Position numbers and translations under genes: made by a program. Positions 1 to 8,480 of a stretch of DNA of 39,644 bases are shown here, in pieces. The notes under the pieces were generated by a model. That model did no database searches. It had not been told where the DNA came from and saw only the letters and a program-made list of their open reading frames with translations. Positions within the stretch are counted from its first letter, which is position 1. Every line of letters starts with the position of its first letter. Source of the DNA: Nocardia sp. SYP-A9097 (GTDB taxonomy: Bacteria > Actinomycetota > Actinomycetes > Mycobacteriales > Mycobacteriaceae); contig NZ_WJIC01000046.1 in assembly GCF_009649815.1 (NCBI RefSeq), forward strand, positions 1 through 39,644, written 5' to 3'.

Positions 1-128
1 AGCGAGTCGATATCGACGAACACGCGCGTCGCCAGGCCCGGCAACAGATCCACGCGCGAACTCAACGCGAGCAGGTGCGCGCGCAGCACCGATTCCAGCT
101 GCTTGGCGTGTCCGAAGGTGAACTCGCC
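1..128 (-). pseudogene. IS1380-family transposase internal fragment
   Basis: Translating the minus strand from 128 gives a stretch beginning GEFTFGHAKQLESV and running through LLPG to FVDIDS at the window edge. This matches the internal part of IS1380-family transposases, where the (Y/F)GH-KQL block and the FVDID block containing a catalytic Asp occur in this order. There is no start codon: the fragment joins directly to a truncated Ser/Thr kinase at about 128-130. It may continue beyond the window. The family call is from remembered motifs, not a search. Confidence 0.6.
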
Positions 129-129
129 C

Positions 130-603
130 GGTCAGCACTGCCCGTTCGAGCCCATCGTCGGCCCGATCGACCAGGATGTTCGCCGGTTTGACGTCGCGGT
201 GCACTACCCCATGGCGGTGGGCATGATCCAGAGCACGCGCGGCATCGTCGATCAGCCTCACAGCATGATCGACAGGTAAGCGGCCACCAGAACGCACAAG
301 AAGGTCGGCGACATCCCCGCCAGCGATGTATTTCATTGAAATCCAAAGGGATTCCGCGTCCTTGCCGCTGCGGTCATACACGTGTGCGATGTTTGGATGG
401 TCGAGACTCGCAGCCAGAGCGCTCTCCCGCTCGAACCGGGCGCGTACCCGCGCCTCGTCGGCAAGCGCGCCGTCGATCAGCTTCAAAGCCACCGACCGTT
501 CCAAGCGGGGATGGCGCGCAAGGTATACCACGCCCATTCCGCCCACCCCGAGGACACGTTCGATCGTGTACCCAGCGAATACAGATCCTCGACCCAATCG
601 CAT
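130..603 (-). pseudogene. Truncated Ser/Thr protein kinase (PknB-type), 5' part only
   Basis: The frame starts at ATG 601-603 and codes for 158 residues of an actinobacterial Hanks-type kinase. Visible motifs are the glycine loop GVGGMGVVYLA (19-29), the ATP-binding Lys41 in ALKL, Glu60 of helix C, and the catalytic loop HRDVKPAN (135-142). Homology stops at LERAVLT, just where DFG should follow, and the reading frame runs into an IS1380 transposase fragment in another frame. The activation segment, C-lobe, membrane helix and extracellular domain are all missing, so the product cannot be an active kinase. The gene was probably cut by IS1380 insertion followed by deletion. The small IS110 element lies directly upstream of its start. 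Confidence 0.75.
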
Positions 604-720
604 CCGCGCCGCCCCGTGAAGTCAACCAATACGCCAGCGCGGCAACGATACTTGCCGCAGTCCCGCTGCACCACCGATCCGGTCCCGGATCCGACAGTTG
701 GAAACCGCCGACAACTCGCG

Positions 721-730
721 ATACCTCTGT
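721..730 (+). repeat. Direct repeat copy 1 flanking IS110 transposase
   Basis: ATACCTCTGT occurs here and again at 1881-1890 in the same orientation. It lies just downstream of the transposase stop codon (736-738) and may be an element core or end. Confidence 0.45.
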
Positions 731-735
731 ATCTG

Positions 736-1797
736 TCAAGCAGCGCTGGCGTCACGGTTGAATTCCGTTGGTCCGGTTCGTCGTTCGTCTCGAGCCATCG
801 TTCGCCAGCACAGATCGGCCAAGCGCCGCTTGAGACAGCGCTTGGCCTCCTTCGGGGTCTTCCCCTCAGCGATCTTCTTGTCGTAGTAGGCGCGGCCGGC
901 CGTTCCTCGCATCCGGATTTGGATCATCGCGACGGTGTGCAACGCAGAATTGAGCTCGCGATCTCCATACCGGGACAGACGGTGACGGGTCGAATCGGCA
1001 CTGGCGATCTCGACCGGCGCGGTGCCGGTGTAGTTCGCGAAGGCAGCTGCGGTAGGGAATCTGCCGACTCGTCCGGTGCGGCCGATGATGCGGGCAGCGA
1101 GAACCGGTCCGACGCCGGGTACTTCGCGCAGTGTGGTGCCGTGTTCATCGAGCAGATCGCTCATTGCGGCAGCATTCTCGGCCAGTTGCAGGTCATACCG
1201 TTTGACATTGGCAATCAAGTCCTTGGCCAACGACTTCCGGACTCGGTCGGTACCGCTGACCGCTCGCAGACCGCGAAGAACGGCTGAGGCCTTGGTGGCG
1301 GTCAGGTCCGTGGGCACCCCGCCGGGAAGCAGCTCGCGCAGCAGCGCGTGCAATTGGTTGACTGATCGAGTCCTGCTTTCGGACAGGGTCTTCCGCCGCT
1401 CGTCTAGCAGAGCGAGGGAATCGGCGTGCGTTTCTGGGTGGACAGGCCGCGCGTCGCCCTGCATCGCCGCGACGCTGGCCGCCGCCGCGGCATCGATGCG
1501 GTCGTTCTTACGTCGGCCACCACGAGACAGTTGCCGCACCCGCGCCGTCGCGGCAGGCGCTACGTCCACTACGGTCTCTCCGGCGGAGACCAGCCATTGC
1601 GCCAAGTGGTGACCGAGGCCTTCTGCGTTTTCCACGGCCCAGGTGTGTTCGGGCCATTGGCGTGCCCAGTCCAGCAGCTTGCGGTAGCCGACATGGCTGG
1701 CGTCGATGCGGATCGATCCCCGATCGGAATTCGTCGCTGGATCCAAGGCTGTGGCGGTGTGGGTGGACTTGTGCGGATCGACGCCGATCAGCATCAT
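736..1797 (-). CDS. IS110-family transposase
   Basis: A 353-residue protein of normal family length. The N-terminal RuvC-like (DEDD) part shows MLIGVDPHK (Asp7), VENAEG (Glu56) and RKNDRIDA (Asp99, Asp102). A central coiled region follows, then the helix-hairpin-helix-like PGVGPVLAARIIG and the C-terminal segment DSTRHRLSRYGDRELN, where IS110 enzymes carry their nucleophilic serine. The frame has no stop or shift, so the gene looks intact. Family knowledge: these recombinases work with a structured bridge RNA made from the element's own non-coding end. The gene is read towards the truncated kinase, and the methyltransferase lies behind it on the same strand. Confidence 0.93.
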   Translation of the reverse strand: MMLIGVDPHKSTHTATALDPATNSDRGSIRIDASHVGYRKLLDWARQWPEHTWAVENAEGLGHHLAQWLVSAGETVVDVAPAATARVRQLSRGGRRKNDRIDAAAAASVAAMQGDARPVHPETHADSLALLDERRKTLSESRTRSVNQLHALLRELLPGGVPTDLTATKASAVLRGLRAVSGTDRVRKSLAKDLIANVKRYDLQLAENAAAMSDLLDEHGTTLREVPGVGPVLAARIIGRTGRVGRFPTAAAFANYTGTAPVEIASADSTRHRLSRYGDRELNSALHTVAMIQIRMRGTAGRAYYDKKIAEGKTPKEAKRCLKRRLADLCWRTMARDERRTGPTEFNRDASAA

Positions 1798-2112
1798 CAG
1801 GTGCGGTTCCTCGCCTCGTCGGGTGGGGTATCCACGGCCGACAGGTCGACTTCCAGAACTAATCGCAGCGTGTTGTCGTCATACCTCTGTCGAGTCAGAC
1901 CGTGAACGGAGACCAGGCGGCGGACATATCGCGAGCAAGTCAGCCAGACCGGCGACAGACAGTTGACGAGTCACCCCGCCCAGTCTCCTGCGGGACGTTA
2001 CGGGTAGCTAACCCTGATCACGAACCGCTGCGTATAGATAAGTCGACAGTTGAATACGCGCCTCTGCCAGTCCGGAACCCCGAGTACGCGGCAATTAGCG
2101 CAAGATCGAGCT
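1798..2112 (-). other. Non-coding leader of IS110 transposase; possible bridge-RNA region
   Basis: These 315 bp between the transposase start and the methyltransferase stop hold no convincing gene. In IS110-group elements the region 5' of the transposase is the left end that is transcribed into bridge RNA. I did not derive a fold. If the direct repeat at 1881-1890 marks the element end, only about 93 bp belong to the element. Confidence 0.3.
1881..1890 (+). repeat. Direct repeat copy 2 flanking IS110 transposase
   Basis: Second copy of ATACCTCTGT, upstream of the IS110 transposase. It is paired with 721-730. Confidence 0.45.
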
Positions 2113-2808
2113 TCAGGCCAAGTGCGCTGACAGCAGCCAGGCCGGTACCGACTTGCGGCCGTTGCTCTCGTCCCGAATATCGGTGCCGGCGAAGTCCTGG
2201 AAGCCCGCGAAATTCTCGGGGATGTTGGCGTGGATGCGGGCCGGCCGGATCTCGTCGATTGCCCAGTACTTGCCCACCACGTTGCGCAACTCTTCGGCAG
2301 TGACGGGGTTGATCGGGCCCAGGGGCACGGTGGTCCTGTCGAACACCAGCACGAAGTAGGACGCGCCGGGTGCCGCGGCGCGCACGATCGACTCCTGGTA
2401 GCCCTGACGCAGTTCCACCGGCATCGAGTGGAACAGGGTGCTGTCGACGATGGTGCCGAAACGGCCGTCGTAGCCGGTGAACGCGGTGATATCGGCGACC
2501 TCGAAGCTGGCGTTGGTCAGGCCGCGCTTGGCGACCTCGTCGCGAGCGAGCTTGATCGCGGTCGGCGATTGGTCCAGGCCAACGGTCGTGAAGCCCCGTT
2601 CGGCGAGGTAGAACGACAGCGCAGCCTCACCGCAGCCTGCGTCGAGGATGTCGCCATGGAACGCGCCCGCTTCGATGAGCACGGCGATCTCGGGCTGCGG
2701 TTCACCGATACTCCACGGCGGCCGGTTACCCAGCCCGAGCTCGACGGCCTCGCCGCGATAGGCGGATTCGAACACCTCGTCCGAAGAAGGCGTTGTCATA
2801 GTTAACAT
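2113..2808 (-). CDS. Class I SAM-dependent methyltransferase
   Basis: A 231-residue cytosolic protein with a Rossmann-type methyltransferase fold. Motif I is ILDAGCGEA (54-62). Asp79 in VGLDQS, at the end of strand 2, should bind the SAM ribose hydroxyls. FEVADI and the strand-4 segment IVDSTLFH follow in the usual order. The family resembles thiopurine or UbiE-like small-molecule methyltransferases; the substrate cannot be read from sequence. I chose the first ATG (2806-2808) because GAGG sits 6 nt upstream; a second ATG three codons in has no Shine-Dalgarno match. The gene looks complete. It is on the strand opposite to the NRPS and 2.5 kb away, so a tailoring role is only speculative. Confidence 0.88.
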   Translation of the reverse strand: MLTMTTPSSDEVFESAYRGEAVELGLGNRPPWSIGEPQPEIAVLIEAGAFHGDILDAGCGEAALSFYLAERGFTTVGLDQSPTAIKLARDEVAKRGLTNASFEVADITAFTGYDGRFGTIVDSTLFHSMPVELRQGYQESIVRAAAPGASYFVLVFDRTTVPLGPINPVTAEELRNVVGKYWAIDEIRPARIHANIPENFAGFQDFAGTDIRDESNGRKSVPAWLLSAHLA

Positions 2809-2992
2809 GCTAGGCCTCGAGGATGAACCGCTGGGCTACTTTCTGCACCCGGTTGCCGCAGCGTTGCGCACCGAGGTGACAGACACGACGCCAGAGCGGG
2901 GCGGTCGCCGAGGCGAACCTATTGCGGTCGACGGCGAACTTTCTGCGGGTCAGGCTCGGGACATGCCGGCAGTGTCGCTGCTGTCCTGATGG

Positions 2993-3526
2993 TTATGGCG
3001 CGAGGCCGATTCCCAGCGGCAACTCCACGCGGCAGGCGCGAATATCAGCCAGAAGATCGGCGTAGCCTTCGCGGACTTGGCCGAGATAGAACCACGCTTC
3101 GTGGCGCAACTGCTCATCATCGGCACGCCGAACGGTCCACCAGACTTCGGCGAAGGTCTTCGCGACGTGGCTGATCACTTCCCCGAGAGAATGGGTGTGC
3201 TTGCGCGCACCGGTCGGGCGCGGCAAATGAAACACCGCCCACGAATTGATCAGCTCGACGACTCCCGCGATCTGCCGGCGCACGGTGACCTCATCGAGAT
3301 CGGTTGAGCGTCGCGGTGCGTCCAGGTAGCCCGGCAGCAGTGCGGCATGCAGATCACCGAGCTCCCGCGCCCCGCTGACCAACGGCGAGTCGTGGTCGAG
3401 GTGACCGACGATCGCGGCCAGCAACTTCTCCGGCGCCAGCAAATCCGCCACACCCGGCGCGTCGTTCCCGAGAGGTTGCGATGACACCGGCACAACCCGG
3501 CCCTGCCGCGTTGCGCCGCTCACCAT
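2993..3526 (-). CDS. DUF4254-like protein of unknown function
   Basis: A 177-residue soluble, mostly helical protein with no signal peptide or membrane segment. The pattern of an ARELGDLH helix, then R-Q-I--V--I--W (about residues 85-95), then HTHSLGEVISHVAKTFA resembles actinobacterial DUF4254 proteins, in which R--LV--ID-W and HTETLG--V---- occur in the same order. This is recognition by eye only, and no enzymatic function is known to me. The ATG start at 3526 is supported by a stop-start overlap (ATGGTGA) with the 44-residue ORF upstream, suggesting translational coupling. An internal GTG at residue 27 is an alternative start. Confidence 0.6.
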   Translation of the reverse strand: MVSGATRQGRVVPVSSQPLGNDAPGVADLLAPEKLLAAIVGHLDHDSPLVSGARELGDLHAALLPGYLDAPRRSTDLDEVTVRRQIAGVVELINSWAVFHLPRPTGARKHTHSLGEVISHVAKTFAEVWWTVRRADDEQLRHEAWFYLGQVREGYADLLADIRACRVELPLGIGLAP

Positions 3527-3654
3527 CGACTAGCCGAATACTCGGCCCGGCGCGGCGCGCCAGCGGCGGTGACTTCCGGCTGGCCGACTACCGCCACCGA
3601 CCGGGGATCACGGAATACCTGCAGACGCTCATCGACGGGAATGCTCGAAGCCAC
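3520..3654 (-). CDS. Short ORF coupled to the DUF4254-like gene
   Basis: A GTG-started 44-codon ORF whose TGA overlaps the ATG of the next gene in the arrangement ATGGTGA, typical of coupled genes in actinomycete operons. The segment FRDPRSVAVVGQ looks like the first strand of a CoA-binding Rossmann domain (acyl-CoA ligase type), so this could be a decayed 5' fragment rather than a real small protein. Palindromic sites lie 15-95 bp upstream of its start. No clear Shine-Dalgarno sequence is seen. Confidence 0.35.
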   Translation of the reverse strand: MASSIPVDERLQVFRDPRSVAVVGQPEVTAAGAPRRAEYSASRW

Positions 3655-3669
3655 CTCGACTAAATCTAG

Positions 3670-3685
3670 CTGATTAGTCAGTCAG
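3670..3685. promoter_or_regulatory. Palindromic operator-like site 1
   Basis: CTGATTAGTCAGTCAG is an imperfect palindrome that shares 13 of 16 bases with the site at 3733-3748. The size and symmetry suit a TetR-type dimer. It lies 15 bp upstream of the minus-strand ORF start at 3654. Confidence 0.4.
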
Positions 3686-3732
3686 TTGAGATAAAGTGGA
3701 GCATACTTGCCAGCGGGTTGACAAGGATATTG

Positions 3733-3748
3733 CTGATTTATCAATCAG
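3733..3748. promoter_or_regulatory. Palindromic operator-like site 2
   Basis: CTGATTTATCAATCAG has arms CTGATT and AATCAG around TATC. It begins exactly 63 bp (six helical turns) from site 1. A plus-strand TTGACA at 3718-3723 lies between the two sites, but no matching -10 box was found. Confidence 0.4.
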
Positions 3749-3769
3749 TATTTCGACTCGAGGGCTGCT

Positions 3770-4006
3770 GTGGCCCGGAGCCGGACTGGGCTGGTTCGGC
3801 ACCGAAGGCCACCCCGACGACTCCTGCCGACCGGCTTCGACGGCCAACGTCTGCAGTACACACTGACCCAGCTGGTTCCCCTGGCCCTGTTCGCCGTCGG
3901 CGGTCTGTGGTTCGTGCTGATCGGACGCCGACAGCGCCGCATGGACACTCTGGGCTTGTTACTGGTCGTGCTGGTGACCGGGGGTTCCGCAACTGGCGAC
4001 GGTTGA
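3770..4006 (+). other. Possible membrane-anchor tail fragment
   Basis: One frame codes for LPTGFDG, a hydrophobic stretch of about 20 residues (QLVPLALFAVGGLWFVLIG) and then RRQRR. This resembles the tail of a sorted or membrane-anchored surface protein, but the sortase motif is not a correct LPxTG and there is no recognisable protein before it. It could be a decayed gene end or chance coding. The next recognisable sequence is an ISL3 relic. Confidence 0.2.
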
Positions 4007-4077
4007 ATACGCGACCTCACCAGTCCTTCCGCGCCCCTCACGCACGTCCCGGTTGCGCCGCCCAAACCACCGACCGT

Positions 4078-4330
4078 CCACAAAGTCGTCAGCTGGATCA
4101 CGACCAACCCCGGCACCTTCGCTGCCGGACACCGAGCGACCTCCAGGCGATCCTGGTAGTCAGTCCGGAACTGGCAGACCTGGCCGGGCACGTCCGCGTT
4201 TTCGCCGACATCATGGGCCAGCGGCGCGGTCGCGATCTCGAACGGTGGATGGCCGCGGTCGAGACCCAGGACCAGCCGCCCGCATTGCACTCCTTGTGCA
4301 ATTTTAGTAGGCGCAATGTATCTCGGTAAC
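4078..4330 (+). pseudogene. ISL3-family transposase C-terminal relic, frameshifted
   Basis: One frame gives KVVSWITTNPGTFAAGHRAT. After a shift near 4135, a second frame gives DLQAILVVSPELADLAGHVR, then VFADIMGQRRGRDLERWMAA, then ALHSL. In ISL3 transposases the corresponding order is V--W------L, then L---L---PEL--LA-HVR-FA--M--R-G--L--W, then LHSF near the C-terminus. The match ends abruptly at about 4285 and the frame closes at TAA 4328-4330. The frameshift and missing ends show it is dead. Recognition is by motif memory. Confidence 0.6.
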
Positions 4331-5263
4331 GCCGAATGGGGCGATCGTGTGAGACACGCCGACAAGTGCCCGGAGGAAATTCGTTACAAGTCGGACTATT
4401 TCGCCCTGTTTCGAGGTTTCTCGCTATTGCACTCCGGATGGAATTGGACATGCGCAGGGTGAGTGTGTTCTTCTTCTCCGTGTGTTCACCGGAATCGGAA
4501 GTGGTTGCAGTCTGTATGGAGCGGTCGGTGAGTACGGCGTTCTGCGTGGAATGCGAGTTCTGCTGCAATCGGCATGAGAAGGAACGTGGATGCGTGAGTC
4601 CGGCAGGCAGGATCTGTTGTCAAGACGGTGCCTGCCGTGGCGCAGCAACCGCATTCCACCGTCCGCTTCGGCACCATGCGTGGACGATCGGAGGGGCATC
4701 CCCGCATGGCGAGCCTTAGGTGTGCCGGCCGTCGCGGGAAAGGCGCCCGAGTTGTCGGCTTCAGGCCGCAGAGCCATGCGTCTATTTCCCGATCTGGATC
4801 TTGCCATGTTAGGCTCGCCGCCACCTGATGTTGGACATCGCGCTGACGAATCTCCCTGAACGGCAACACATTTCGTGTGCCTGATTGCTACTGATATTTC
4901 GTGGTGAGTGAACGCATTGCAGCATCGCGTTTTCGTGGGCCGAAACGCTGTATGCCGGGTGGGCCGAGGGGCTGTGGTGCCTACCTGTCCGGTGCGTGCC
5001 GTGAGATAGCTGTTTGTAAGCGAGCGCGAATTGCTGCGTCAGATGTTCAAAATATCCGATCTTTCAAATTTCGAAATACATGGCACTACAACGTGGCATC
5101 CGAGTCGGATTCTTGATTTCCGACAGGCGAGTCATATGTTTCCGATCGGCATGTCCCGGCGCGGGTAATGGGTGCTGATTCGACATAGGCGAAACGCGTA
5201 TACAGATAATTTCTGGTCTAGCGGGGGTTGCTCCGCTGTGTTCTGTTGTCTCCGAGTCTGAGT
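4331..5263. other. NRPS upstream region with no recognisable gene
   Basis: About 0.93 kb. Several short ORFs exist on both strands, but none has a recognisable domain, credible codon bias or a Shine-Dalgarno match. Base composition is visibly more AT-rich than the NRPS, most clearly at 5030-5110. It may hold the NRPS promoter and a long 5' leader, or it may be debris from insertions. I found no convincing sigma-factor promoter and no good IdeR/DmdR iron box. Confidence 0.5.
5062..5076. promoter_or_regulatory. AT-rich quasi-palindrome upstream of NRPS
   Basis: TTTCAAATTTCGAAA is nearly self-complementary (TTTC-AA-TT-GAAA) within an AT-rich patch about 200 bp before the NRPS start. It could be a regulator site. 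This is a weak call based only on symmetry and position. Confidence 0.2.
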
Positions 5264-5269
5264 GAGGGG
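5264..5269 (+). promoter_or_regulatory. NRPS ribosome binding site
   Basis: GAGGGG lies 5 nt before ATG 5275-5277. It supports this start over other in-frame starts. Confidence 0.7.
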
Positions 5270-5274
5270 TTTAG

Positions 5275-8200
5275 ATGAAATTGAAGTCAGCCGAACCTAT
5301 CGACTGCCGGTCGGACCTGATTCCGCTGTCGAGGGCGCAGTACGGCATGTGGCTTGCGGACAACCTGCAAGGCGGGCAGGCGATGAACATCGCGCACTAC
5401 GTCGAGATCGAGGGGCCGATCGACGTCGATGCATTCAACAAGGCGGTGAACGACGCCTGCCTCGAAACCGAATCTCTCATCGTTCGGGTAGTCGAGTCTG
5501 ACGGCGTTCCATATCAATTCGTCGACCGCAGCATCATCTATAACGAGTCCGTGCTGGACGTCAGCGGGGAGATCGATCCGTTCGCGGCGGCAATGGAATG
5601 GATGCGGCGCGATTACAACACAAAAGCTGCCGATTTGAGCCTCGACCGGCTCGCCGCGACACGGTTGATCCGAATCGACGAGGATCGGTATCTGTGGTAT
5701 GGGCGTGCCCACCATCTCATCGTCGATGGATACGGCGCATTCAACGTCTTGACCCGGATCGCCGAGCACTACAACGCATTGCTCGAGGGCAGGCCGCCCA
5801 CGCCTTTGGATGCGGTCGGGCTGCGAGACATCATCGAAGCGGAGCACGCGTATCGCGCGGGTTCTCGGTTCGAGAAGGACAAGGCGTACTGGCTCGGCAA
5901 GGTTGCCGACCTGCCGACACCGACGAGTCTGTCCGGTCGCACCGCACGGCGGAGCAAGGTCGATCGTGTTTCAGGCCTGGAGCTTCGGTCGCAGTTGTCC
6001 GACATGCTCGACCGTTTCTCCGGCGACCTGCAGGCATCGCCTGCGCAGGTAGTCGTGGCAGCCTTCGCCGCGTTCCTCGCGCGGATGACCGATGGCAACG
6101 ATGTGGTGTTATCGATGCCAGTGAGCGGGCGGGTGACGAAGCGCTTGCGCAATGCCGCCGCGATGTTGGCGAACATGGTGCCGATCCGGTTCACGGTGGA
6201 TGCGACGACCACCGTGGAGCAACTGGTCCGTGCGTCGGTGTCCGAACTCGTCTCCGCGATGCGGCACCAGCTCTACAGGTTCGAGGACCTGCGCCGCGAT
6301 TCGAGTGCCTTGGATGCGTCTGCGAACTCGTTCGGTCCGATTGTCAACATCCTCTTCTTCGACTCCGAAATTCGCCTCGGGTCTGCTGTTGGCCGCTACC
6401 GCGCGCTGACCTCGGGTGCGTTGGACGATCTGCAGCTGAATCTGTACCGTTCCGGGGCCGACGCGCCGCTGTTGATCGAACTGCACGGCAACGCGAATCT
6501 CTACAGCCAGGATGAACTCGACGCACATGCCCGCCGGTTCATAACCTTTTTGGAACGCGTCATGGACGCGCCCATCGAGACAGCTCTGAGCGCTATTCCG
6601 CTCGTAGACCCCGCTGAAGAGGCGCGGATCGTCGGGGAGCTGGCCGGCCGCGACGGCGCAACGAATACGGCTACGCTCGTGGATTTGCTGACGCGGCAGG
6701 CCGTTTCGACGCCGTCGGCGATCGCCGTCACATCGGGTGAGACCACCCTCACCTATCGGGAGCTGGACGAGCGTTCCAATCGATTCGCCCGCACCCTGAT
6801 CGCACTCGGGGCGGGCCCGGATTCGCTGGTGGCGATCGCGATGCCACGCGATGCCGATCTCATCATCGTCACACTGGCCGTGCTGAAGACAGGCGCGGGG
6901 TACTTGCCGTTGGATACAGCGCATCCGGCCGATCGGCTGGAGTACGTGCTGAACGACTCCAATCCGATCGCCGTTGTGACGACTCGTGTTGTGCGCGAGC
7001 ACGTGCCGGGCGACCCAGGTCGCGTAGTGCTGTTCGACGACATTGTCGGGGATGAGGTTGCGGCGCCGATCACCGACGCTGACCGGATCCGCCCACTGTG
7101 CCTCGACGACCTCGCCTACGTCATCTATACGTCGGGGTCGACGGGCCGACCCAAGGGCGTGGCCATTGCCCATCGCGCTGTGGCGACGTACCTGGTGAAC
7201 GCGTGCGCCGAGATCGGCGTGCGGCCCGAAGACGTGTGGACATTGTTCCATTCGTTCGCGTTCGACTACTCGGTGTGGGAGATCTTCGGCGCGTTGGTCA
7301 GTGGTGGCCGCGTGGTTGTCGTGGACAGCCTCACCACCCGCTCACCAGACGATGTCGTGCGCTTGGCGGCACGCGAGAAGGTGACCGTCTTCAACCAGAC
7401 ACCGTCCGCGTTCCAACAGTTCGGTGCGGCGCGCCAGCGGTACGAAGATGCCGGTAGGCCTGAAGGTGAGCTCTCTCTGCGACTGGTCATCCTCTCCGGC
7501 GAACGACTCGACCCGGCCGGGCTGGCGAACTGGTATGAGCACAACCCGAAGCTCCCTGTGCTGGCGAACAGTTACGGCATTACCGAAACCACGGTGTTCG
7601 TAACCTATCTCGGCCTGACACGGAGCATCGCGACGCCGGGCGCGCCGAGCACGATCGGTCCGGCGCTGCCGGGTCTGCGCACATATGTTCTCGATGAACG
7701 ACTGAGGCCGGCGCCGTTGGGTGCCTGGGGCCAGATCTACGTTGCCGGAACCCAACTCGCCCGCGGTTATCTCGACCGCCCGTCGCTGACCGCTGCTCGT
7801 TTTGTTGCCAACCCGTTCGGCCGGCCTGGCGAGCGGCTCTATCGCAGCGGCGATGTCGCACGATGGAATCACAAGGGTGAGCTGGAATACCGCGGCCGTG
7901 CCGATCAGCAGGTGCAGCTGCGTGGGTTCCGCATAGAATTGGACGAAATTCGCAATGTATTGTTGACCCATAGCGCGGTTGCAACGGCAGTTGTCACCGT
8001 GCATCTCCCGGGCACGGAGGCGGCCAGGCTCGTCGCTTATGTGGTGCCCGCAGGTGAGGAAGCCTGTGCGGCCGACAGCTTGTGCGCGCATGTCGCGACA
8101 TTACTGCCGGAGTACATGGTGCCGGCCGCCGTCGTGGTGTTGCCGGAGCTGCCACTGACGGTTAACGGCAAGGTGGACCTCAGGGCGCTGCCGGAGCCGG

Positions 8201-8480
8201 TTTTCGCTTCTGCCGCAGCCTATGTGGCGCCGAGTTCGGCTGTCGAGGAGATGATCGCGGACATCTTCGCCGAGGTGCTGGATCTCAAGCGAATCGGGGT
8301 GCTGGACAGCTTCTTCGAACTGGGTGGCAATTCGCTTACCGCGACCAACGTCGCCGCACGGATCGCGGAGGCGACCCGATCCGAGGTGTCGGTCCGCGAT
8401 CTGTTCAGCAAGCCGACTGTCGCCGAACTCGCCGCACACATCGACGCCGAGTACCGCCCCGGCCGGCCCGTGCTGCGTGC
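5275..8480 (+). other. NRPS module 1: EntF-like starter C, A1, T1
   Basis: C1 (about residues 15-440) begins LSRAQYGMWLADNL and has an HHLIVDGYG active site. The NIAHYVEI and SFGPIVNILFFD segments parallel EntF, whose C domain takes an aryl group from a separate carrier. It should therefore install an acyl or aryl cap. A1 (about 466-960) has the core YTSGSTGRPKG. The hand-read ten-residue pocket is D-Y-W-N-I-S-S-V-F-K, which matches the Thr code DFWNIGMVHK at six positions, so a Thr-like residue is a weak guess. T1 carries LGGNSL with Ser1020. Confidence 0.8.

Larger units (their letters stand above)
721..1890 (-). mobile_element. IS110-family insertion element (boundaries tentative)
   Basis: An intact IS110-type transposase is flanked by the direct repeat ATACCTCTGT at 721-730 and 1881-1890, 1160 bp apart. 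IS110 elements lack long terminal inverted repeats and recombine at short cores, so direct repeats fit better than inverted ones. The upstream repeat leaves only about 90 bp between element end and transposase start. That is short for the bridge RNA that IS110-group elements carry, so the true left end may lie further out, up to about 2100. Confidence 0.5.

Noticed and set aside
3718..3752. TTGACA at 3718-3723 as part of a plus-strand sigma-70 promoter
   Set aside because: No acceptable -10 hexamer at 16-19 bp spacing, and only decayed sequence lies downstream.
4801..4825. TTAGGCT-containing sequence as an IdeR/DmdR iron box upstream of the NRPS
   Set aside because: Only about 11 of 19 positions fit the consensus, and another candidate near 4716 fits about 10. 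Both are too weak, and too far from the start, to claim iron regulation.
4336..5116. Short ORFs in the NRPS upstream region (for example 4336-4719 + and 4901-5116 +)
   Set aside because: No known motif, poor codon bias, no ribosome-binding sites, and mutual overlap on both strands.
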